Part shown: piece after piece, positions 1 through 4,282 of the stretch
How the letters are laid out: each line of letters begins with the position of its first letter
Position numbering within the stretch: the stretch's first letter is position 1
Assembly: GCA_003132865.1 (NCBI GenBank)
Contig: PKYZ01000404.1
Coordinates: 1,264 to 7,022, forward strand
Direction: 5' to 3'
DNA from: Bryobacterales bacterium
GTDB taxonomy: Bacteria; Acidobacteriota; Terriglobia; Bryobacterales; Bryobacteraceae
DNA: 5,759 nt
Notes under the pieces: model-generated
What the model saw: the letters and a program-made list of their open reading frames with translations, nothing else
Told to the model about the DNA's origin: nothing
The model's database searches: none
Program-made: the position numbers and the translations under genes

Positions 1-16
1 CGGCGTCCACGCCGGC
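1..16. repeat. Partial copy of double-hairpin repeat (right half)
   Basis: These 16 bases are identical to 1215-1230, the second hairpin of the complete element at 1194-1230. The first hairpin would lie outside the window. The copy is in the same orientation as the complete one, so the YhcG-like pseudogene and the propeller tail lie between two direct copies. It falls where the N-terminal codons of the nuclease gene would be expected. Confidence 0.6.
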
Positions 17-564
17 TCGCTGACCTCCGGGAACTGATCCTGCACGCCCGCGAAGGCGTAGCGCGGGCCGTGGACTCGGGCCTTACCACGCTCTATTGGC
101 ACGTGGGGTGGCGCATCCGGCAAGACATCCTGAAGGAGAAGCGGGCCGAGTATGGGGAGCAGATAGTGTCCGCGTTGAGTGCACAATTGGAGGCGGAGTT
201 CGGCTGTGGCTTCTCGCGGCGTAACCTCTTCAATATGGTGCGCTTTGCCGAGGCCTTCCCGGATCCCCGAATTGTGCAGCCATTGGCTGCCCAATTGAGT
301 TGGACCCACTTCTCGCTCATTATCTACCTGGACGACCCGCTCCAGCGCGACTTCTATGCCGAGATGTGCCGCATCGAGCGCTGGAACAAGCGCACGCTGG
401 GAAAGAAGATCGGTTCCATGCTCTTCGAGCGCACCGCGCTGTCGCGGAAGCCAGAAAGACTGGCGGTGCTGGAACTCCAGCAACTGCGCGAGGAAGATAA
501 GCTCACACCCGATCTGGTCTTCCGCGATCCCTACATCCTCGATTTTCTCGGGCTGAAAGACACC

Positions 565-567
565 TAG
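565..567 (+). other. Premature TAG stop in the YhcG-like gene
   Basis: The frame reads CTG AAA GAC ACC TAG GCC GAG AAG GAT. Family-like sequence continues on both sides with no shift, so this is a single-codon interruption rather than an indel. It separates the N-terminal DUF1016 domain from the nuclease domain. Confidence 0.85.
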
Positions 568-1024
568 GCCGAGAAGGATTTGGAGGCGGCGATCCTGCGG
601 GAGATGGAAGCCTTCATCCTCGAACTGGGGGTAGGCTTCTGTTTCGTGGCCCGCCAACAGCGGATGCAAGTCGACGACCGGGATTATTACTACCTGGACC
701 TGCTGTTTTACCACCGCAAGCTCCGCCGCCTGATCGCGATCGACTTGAAGCTCGGCAAATTCGAGGCAGCGGATAAAGGCCAGATGGAACTCTACCTGGG
801 CTGGCTCAAGCGGCATGCTTGCGAACCGGACGAGGCCGAACCTCTGGGCATGATCCTTTGCGCCGGCAAAAGCGAGGAACACATCGCGTTGCTCGAACTT
901 CAAAAGAGCGGCATCCACGTGGCCAGCTACTGGACGGATGCGCTGCCCAGGAAGGAACTGGAGCGCAAACTCCACGAAGCGGTGCGCCTGGCCCGGGCGC
1001 GGCTGGAGGCGGGCAAGGGCTGAG

Positions 1025-1189
1025 CGTGCCAAAGCGGGGGTGGAAGTGTTGGGACGCCTGCAACACACGCCGATCCCGCGCAAGTTGAAAATCCGCGCCA
1101 CCGCCGTGCGGGCCATGTTGCGGGCGGCGGGCGATGGGTCGCTGTGGGTGGCGACTGATACGGGGATGATTTTGAAGTTGGTGGAGTAG
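1025..1189 (+). pseudogene. Possible C-terminal remnant of a beta-propeller protein
   Basis: This frame ends at TAG 1187-1189 and codes for about 54 residues ending DGSLWVATDTGMILKLVE. The DGSLWVATD pattern resembles the last blade of a Reg_prop or similar propeller protein. I infer homology only from that motif. No start codon with a ribosome binding site is visible, and the upstream part of the same frame is an antisense-like shadow of the nuclease gene. It looks like the tail of a gene whose front was lost when the nuclease segment arrived, or it could be non-coding. The double-hairpin repeat begins five bases after its stop. Confidence 0.35.
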
Positions 1190-1193
1190 TGGG

Positions 1194-1230
1194 GCAGGCC
1201 TCCTGGCCTGCGGCCGGCGTCCACGCCGGC
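1194..1230. repeat. Double-hairpin palindromic repeat (REP-like)
   Basis: Two perfect inverted repeats sit side by side. The first is GCAGGCC, loop TCCT, GGCCTGC at 1194-1211. The second is GCCGGCG, loop TCCA, CGCCGGC at 1213-1230, and its arms could be drawn one pair longer. Each has a 7-bp GC-rich stem and a TCCW tetraloop, with one base between them. There is no T-run after it, so it is not a classical intrinsic terminator, although it lies directly downstream of a stop codon. Its second half recurs at 1-16. The form resembles dispersed REP/BIME-type elements. Confidence 0.7.
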
Positions 1231-1320
1231 TTAACGTCTAAGCGCCGGCCGCGTGTACCGAGGGAAACGTTGGCTGCGGCGAGGGGATTTGAAGGCCTGA
1301 TGGGACTGGCCCGAGGTAGA

Positions 1321-1554
1321 ATGGACTTGAACCCCGTGCCCGGCACTCCTTACGACAACGCGAGGAAATCGATCGAGGCCCTTAGCCCCGTGGACCAGTT
1401 GCGCCTGGTCGCCGAACTCATCTCCCGCTTGGGCGGTGAACTCACTCGCGAGCCGCGCAGCCTCCTGGAACTTGAGGGCCTGGGTCGCGAAGTGTGGGAA
1501 GGCACGGATGTCGATGAATACCTGCGCCGGGAACGCTGGCCGTGGAATGGATAG
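1321..1554 (+). CDS. Antitoxin of a PIN-type toxin-antitoxin pair
   Basis: This 77-residue protein probably neutralises a PIN-domain ribonuclease toxin and represses its own operon, as VapB-like partners do; this role is inferred. The N-terminal half has an amphipathic helix-like stretch (EALSPVDQLRLVAELISRL). The C-terminal half has LLELEGLGREVWEGTDVDEYLRRER, the signature I recognise from small antitoxins that precede PIN toxins in cyanobacteria, Chloroflexi and Acidobacteria. ATG 1321 is preferred over upstream in-frame starts because GAGG lies four bases before it, homologues begin near here, and the upstream extension runs through the hairpin repeat. The stop (TAG 1552-1554) overlaps the toxin start GTG 1542 by 13 bases, the usual TA layout. 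The toxin is broken, so this may be an orphan antitoxin. Confidence 0.75.
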   Translation: MDLNPVPGTPYDNARKSIEALSPVDQLRLVAELISRLGGELTREPRSLLELEGLGREVWEGTDVDEYLRRERWPWNG

Positions 1555-1715
1555 ATGCACTCCGCGGCGAGACCGTCGGCCTCGACACAGCCCCTCTCAT
1601 CTACTTCATGGAGCGACACTACCAACGCGATCCCGCTCACGTCTTCTCCTATACATGGCGCTCTTCCGGCATGGTCGCCCGATGGAAGCCAGATCGCTTT
1701 CATGGGAACACCTAA
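1542..1715 (+). pseudogene. PIN-domain toxin, truncated after ~26 codons
   Basis: From GTG 1542, overlapping the antitoxin end, the frame reads MEWIDALRGETVGLDTAPL followed by IYFMERH. This is the canonical start of a PIN ribonuclease, with the first catalytic Asp at residue 15 in GLDTAPLIYF. PIN similarity stops near residue 26 (about base 1619). The remaining ~31 codons to TAA 1713-1715 are the propeller sequence read in the wrong frame. A full PIN toxin is about 130-150 residues with three or four acidic catalytic residues; only the first remains. The 57-residue product cannot be an active nuclease. The gene was cut by a recombination joint with the PD40 fragment at about 1615-1632. Confidence 0.75.
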
Positions 1716-2340
1716 GGGAAAGTCGGCGCGGATCTATTTGATCGCCCGCGATGGCGGTGAACCGAAGCCGGTGCCGCCTGACACTCTATGGCCGCTCGCT
1801 CCGCTTGCTTCAGAGCACTGGCAAGGTGGGCCGACATGGTCGCCGGACGGCAAGCAAATCGCCATTGGAGAGAACGGTGATCATTTCCCGCTGTCTCCAG
1901 TCTGCGCCATTCACATTTTCCATCTCGATACTCAGATCTTGTCCACCATCCCTCATTCAGAAGGTCTCTGGAGCGCCCGCTGGTCGCCGGCCGGCCGCTA
2001 CTTGGCCGCCCTCACCCGCGACGACGAGAAGCTGATGCTTTACGACTTCCGAACGCAGAAGTGGACGCTGCTGGACGACGGCTTCATCGGCGACAACCCT
2101 GCCTAGTCGCACGATGGTCGTTACCTCTACTACCTGAAGCCCTTTGCCGACCCTCCGGCGATCATGCGCCTGCGCGTGCCGGGCGGGAAACCGCAGCGCG
2201 TGGCTGACCTGAGCGTCCTGGACCAGCAACGGGGGAGCTTCACACTGTGGAGCAGCCTCGCTCCCGGCGACATTCCGTTGCTGATTCGCCTCGACTACAA
2301 CGACGAGATCTACGCCTACGACCTCAAGCTGCTGCAATGA
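1620..2340 (+). pseudogene. PD40 (TolB-like) beta-propeller fragment, 5' truncated and TAG-interrupted
   Basis: The frame contains four PD40 blade motifs: LPAWSPDGSQIAF (Trp codon 1672), GPTWSPDGKQIAI (1837), SARWSPAGRYLAAL (1981) and NPA*SHDGRYLYYL (stop at 2104). After the TAG the same frame continues with MRLRVPGGKPQRVADLSVL and ends SLAPGDIPLLIRLDYNDEIYAYDLKLLQ at TGA 2338-2340. That ending is typical of the sensor propeller attached to winged-helix regulators or Ser/Thr kinases in Acidobacteria. The N-terminal effector domain and first blades are absent. Propeller similarity begins around 1620-1635, immediately after the PIN toxin start. No own start codon or ribosome binding site is seen. 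The nearest open frame, ATG 1555 to 2106, begins with toxin DNA read out of frame. Confidence 0.8.
2104..2106 (+). other. Premature TAG replacing conserved Trp in PD40 motif
   Basis: The frame reads AAC CCT GCC TAG TCG CAC GAT GGT CGT TAC, where the other blades have a Trp codon (TGG) followed by Ser-x-Asp/Ala-Gly. One G-to-A change at 2105 explains it. Propeller sequence continues in frame for a further 77 codons. Confidence 0.85.
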
Positions 2341-2386
2341 AGGGGGGCACGCGATACGGCATTATTCACCGCGTCGCACCGGGGGA

Positions 2387-2806
2387 TCAAGAGCCGTCTG
2401 ACAATTCCTTGCCGATTTCCCAATGGTGTCCGAACGGATCGACGATTCGTCCTAAACGCCAACCATACTGGTTGCCGACAGGCCAAACCACGGTGGCTCC
2501 CGCCGCGACGGCCCGTTCGAAAGCGGCATCCGGATCTTCCACGGTCATCACCATGCGAACCGTGCCGCCGCCCAAAGACTCAGGGCTGAAGTTGAAATGT
2601 TCCGGCGACTCGTCGGCGACCCAGAATTCGGCTTCCCCCACGGACAGCCGGGCGACCACCTCTCCACCTTCGCTGTCAATTCGGAACAACTCCCCCGCAC
2701 CGAACGCCGCCTTATAGAATTCGATCGCTTTCGCCCCGCTTCGAACCGAGAGCATTGGAGCTATAGTGGTCTTCCGATCCCTGGCGCTCTCCGAGTTATG
2801 GCTCAT
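2387..2806 (-). CDS. VOC-superfamily (PhnB/glyoxalase-like) protein
   Basis: This 139-residue protein has the betaalphabetabetabeta module pattern of the vicinal-oxygen-chelate fold. Strand-helix one is APMLSVRSGAKAIEFYKAAFGA (residues 16-37, split here as APMLSVRSG and AIEFYKAAFG). The second module runs from VRMVMTVEDPDAAFERAVAA to DPFGHHWEIGKEL (residues 83-135). DPFGH-W-E near the end, with Glu130, is the usual VOC C-terminal signature, and His127/128 are nearby candidate ligands. Members include PhnB-like, bleomycin-resistance-like and glyoxalase-like proteins; the substrate cannot be told from sequence. ATG 2806 is chosen because GGAGGAG lies seven bases upstream, whereas the longer frame to 3022 runs through the remnant of a neighbouring gene. 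It is convergent with the propeller pseudogene (46-bp gap) and lies downstream of the VWFA-like cluster on the same strand. Confidence 0.88.
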   Translation of the reverse strand: MSHNSESARDRKTTIAPMLSVRSGAKAIEFYKAAFGAGELFRIDSEGGEVVARLSVGEAEFWVADESPEHFNFSPESLGGGTVRMVMTVEDPDAAFERAVAAGATVVWPVGNQYGWRLGRIVDPFGHHWEIGKELSDGS

Positions 2807-2813
2807 AGGAAAT

Positions 2814-2820
2814 CTCCTCC
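2814..2820 (-). promoter_or_regulatory. Strong ribosome binding site of the VOC gene
   Basis: On the - strand GGAGGAG ends seven bases before ATG 2806. It is a near-perfect Shine-Dalgarno match and fixes the start codon of the VOC gene. Confidence 0.85.
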
Positions 2821-2848
2821 CTGGCGGGCTGCATGCCGGATGATGGAT

Positions 2849-2878
2849 ATTATAACTTATACCGAGATCGAAGCTCAT
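2849..2878 (-). promoter_or_regulatory. Candidate sigma70-type promoter for the VOC gene
   Basis: On the - strand an exact TATAAT (2849-2854) lies in an unusually AT-rich patch, preceded at 18 bp by ATGAGC (2873-2878), a 3/6 match to TTGACA. Transcription would start near 2842, giving a leader of about 35 bases with the ribosome binding site. The weak -35 makes this a candidate only. Confidence 0.45.
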
Positions 2879-3206
2879 TCGGAGCGCTGCGGAGCGTAGT
2901 ACCCACTGCGAGCCTCGACAGTCAGTTTGCGCGAGTTCTCCAGCTTGACCTTCAACTGATGAAAACGGCCGTCTGCCCGGGGCTCTCCACCGAGAAACTG
3001 GCGATCTCCTGCCGCTTTCCATTGTCGAAGAGTTGAAAGTCGTCTTTTCCGAGATTGCTCACGACATGGCCGTCGCGATCGCGAACCAGTACCGGGACCT
3101 GAATCACGGTCACACCCGACTTGAACGTCTCGCCGGACTGTATTTGGGCAGCCGCGCTGGACAGCGAACTGACGGTCAGTATGAATAAGAGCGCCGTACG
3201 CATCAT
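2875..3206 (-). pseudogene. VWFA-related protein B', internally deleted tandem copy
   Basis: The gene starts at ATG 3206 (ATG 3203 corresponds to the start of gene B) with AAAGG upstream. It encodes a signal peptide ending SAAAQ and the complete N-terminal domain through KRQEIASFSVESP. It then shifts into GQTAVFIS and stops at TGA 2952-2954, giving 84 residues. Beyond the joint, the C-terminal tail of the family is still present in another frame (FHQLKVKLENSRKLTVEA, then RSGYYAP plus four extra residues, stop 2875-2877). Alignment to gene B shows one 712-bp deletion removing the whole VWA-like core. A short secreted N-terminal domain might still be made, but the protein is clearly not a working member. 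Confidence 0.88.
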
Positions 3207-3213
3207 TTGCCTT
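2890..3213. repeat. Tandem duplication, short copy (B')
   Basis: This 324-bp segment aligns to 3236-4271 with no indel except one 712-bp gap (1036 minus 324). By hand count about 32 of the 324 aligned bases differ, so identity is near 90%. The copy includes the AAGG ribosome-binding-site segment and ends in the last codons of the gene. The two copies are separated by 22 bases of unrelated sequence (3214-3235). Confidence 0.85.
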
Positions 3214-3232
3214 TCACCCGAACACCGCAGCC

Positions 3233-4261
3233 CTACGGAGCGTAGTACCCACTGCGAGCCTCGACGGTCAGTTTGCGCGAGCCTTCGAGCTTGACCTTCA
3301 ATTGATGAAAACGGCCGTCTGCCCGGGCCGTAGGAACAAAGCCCAGCAGGTAGTGACTCTCCGGGGTCGCCAGCTTGCGGAAGCTCACGCCGAAATCGTT
3401 CCCTGTGACGTATGTGCCGCCGGTCCCATGCGCCAAGTCCACCAGCACGATAGGATTCGATGTGTTATCGTAACGCGGTCTGGAATCCATGGCGGTGACT
3501 GCGCCACTATCCGTGTAGTCGGTCGCCTCGCCAGTGTCGATGGCGTCGATCGACACTTTCGCGCGAACGGCAGCCTCAATCAGGTCCGCTTCTTCGGGCG
3601 AGCGGTCGTGTCCCACAAAGAACCCGGACGAGACCAGTATGATCTCCCGCCGCGCCGGCAGGCCGGACATCTTGTTCACCACCGCTTTCAATAGCTCCAC
3701 CTGGAGTGTCTGGGCCCGCGAGACGCGGCACACTGGCGTGGGACGCAATAACATCCTCCCTACCGCCTCCTGCAACTTCACCCGGTCGTTCGTGAAATCG
3801 AGTTCCACGCGGCATGACGACGTGAAGATAGCCGCCCGATCGCCGGGCTGCAATGCGCCAAGCTGGCGCGCCGCCGCCTCGCGAATGCGCGTCAGGTCGC
3901 CTGTATCCCGGATGGTGACGTCGTCGAAGAAGTACGTGACAAAGCGCGCGGGAATCTCTACTGCCGTTCCGCCCCCTGGCTGCGCGACGGCAGTTTTTCC
4001 ATCGGCCAGCGATCTATCGGGGGCCACCTGACTGGCGGGGCTCTCCACCGAGAAACTGGCGATCTCCTGCCGCTTTCCGTTGTCGAAGAGTTGAAAGTCG
4101 TCCTTGCCGAGATTGCTCACGACATGGCCGTCGTGGTCGCGAACGACCACGGGGACCTGGATCATGGTCACGCCCGCTTTGAACGTCTCGCCGGACTCCG
4201 TCTGGGCAGCCGCGCTGGCGAGCGATCCGATTGTCAGTACGAATAAGAGCGCCGTACGCAT
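3233..4261 (-). CDS. VWFA-related Acidobacterial domain protein (gene B), secreted
   Basis: This 342-residue protein begins with a Sec-type signal peptide (Arg2, hydrophobic 4-16, likely cleavage after Ala19 in SAAA-Q). Residues 27-71 form the family's N-terminal beta domain (VTMIQVPVVVRDHDGHVVSN, then DDFQLFDNGKRQEIASF). A linker at 72-104 is rich in Gly, Pro and Ala. The VWA-like core starts at PARFVTYFFDDVTI (Asp113-Asp114) and includes REIILVSSGFF and VSIDAIDTGE. The protein ends LLGFVPT, FHQLKVKLEG and RSGYYAP, the usual family close. The canonical MIDAS D-x-S-x-S is not present, so metal-dependent binding like integrins is uncertain; the role of these abundant acidobacterial proteins is unknown. 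ATG 4261 is preceded by GGGGAAGG six bases upstream. It lies 21 bp after gene A, so the two are probably co-transcribed. Confidence 0.9.
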   Translation of the reverse strand: MRTALLFVLTIGSLASAAAQTESGETFKAGVTMIQVPVVVRDHDGHVVSNLGKDDFQLFDNGKRQEIASFSVESPASQVAPDRSLADGKTAVAQPGGGTAVEIPARFVTYFFDDVTIRDTGDLTRIREAAARQLGALQPGDRAAIFTSSCRVELDFTNDRVKLQEAVGRMLLRPTPVCRVSRAQTLQVELLKAVVNKMSGLPARREIILVSSGFFVGHDRSPEEADLIEAAVRAKVSIDAIDTGEATDYTDSGAVTAMDSRPRYDNTSNPIVLVDLAHGTGGTYVTGNDFGVSFRKLATPESHYLLGFVPTARADGRFHQLKVKLEGSRKLTVEARSGYYAP

Positions 4262-4271
4262 GATTTGCCTT
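3236..4271. repeat. Tandem duplication, full copy (gene B)
   Basis: This is the full-length partner of the repeat at 2890-3213. Its borders are CGGAGCG just before the stop codon of gene B at one side and the ribosome binding site at the other, so the duplicated unit is one gene with its translation signal. Confidence 0.85.
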
Positions 4272-4275
4272 CCCC
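4268..4275 (-). promoter_or_regulatory. Ribosome binding site of gene B
   Basis: GGGGAAGG on the - strand lies six bases before ATG 4261, inside the 21-bp gap after gene A. The AAGGCAAAT part is shared with the duplicate B', so the duplication carried the translation signal. Confidence 0.75.
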
Positions 4276-4282
4276 AACTATG

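Larger units (their letters stand above)
1..1023 (+). pseudogene. YhcG-family (DUF1016) PDDEXK nuclease, split by in-frame TAG
   Basis: One frame runs open from the window edge to TGA at 1021-1023, broken only by TAG at 565-567. The 5' piece (usable GTG at 70) matches the DUF1016 N-terminal domain: LYWHVGWRI, then AEYGEQIV, then GFSRRNLFNMVRFAEAFPD, ending PYILDFLGLKDT. The 3' piece resumes at once with AEKDLEAAILREME and carries the PDDEXK core. Counting from TTG 580, this has Asp40 in YYLDLLFYHR, Asp55-Leu-Lys57 in IAIDLKLGKF, and Gln68 in KGQMELYL. Family members normally read through this junction, usually with Tyr after LKDT, so TAC or TAT to TAG is the simplest explanation. The frame is open upstream of 70 and family-like (LRELILHAREGVARAV), so the true start lies further 5', in or beyond the hairpin repeat. 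The family is a predicted nuclease of unclear role, seen in mobile and restriction-modification contexts. A separate 3' product from TTG 580 is possible, but AAGGA sits only one base before it. Confidence 0.85.

Noticed and set aside
1194..1230. Intrinsic terminator after 1189
   Set aside because: The stems are strong but there is no T-run on either strand, and the second half recurs elsewhere, so a dispersed repeat is the better call.
1189..1320. Longer N-terminus for the antitoxin from 1189
   Set aside because: The extension translates the hairpin repeat and lacks family similarity; the ATG at 1321 has a ribosome binding site.
1..2340. A novel defence island made of the nuclease, TA pair and propeller
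   Set aside because: The nuclease, toxin and propeller are all broken and the pieces are joined by recombination scars, so no working system can be claimed.
2341..2386. Bidirectional terminator between the convergent propeller and VOC genes
   Set aside because: Only weak imperfect complementarity is visible, without a convincing stem or T-run.
2247..2717. A 156-codon + strand frame across the VOC gene
   Set aside because: It begins inside the propeller in another frame and runs antisense to a well-supported VOC gene; no family pattern.
2807..3022. Longer N-terminus for the VOC protein from 3022
   Set aside because: It runs through the B' remnant and the promoter region; ATG 2806 has a near-ideal GGAGGAG.
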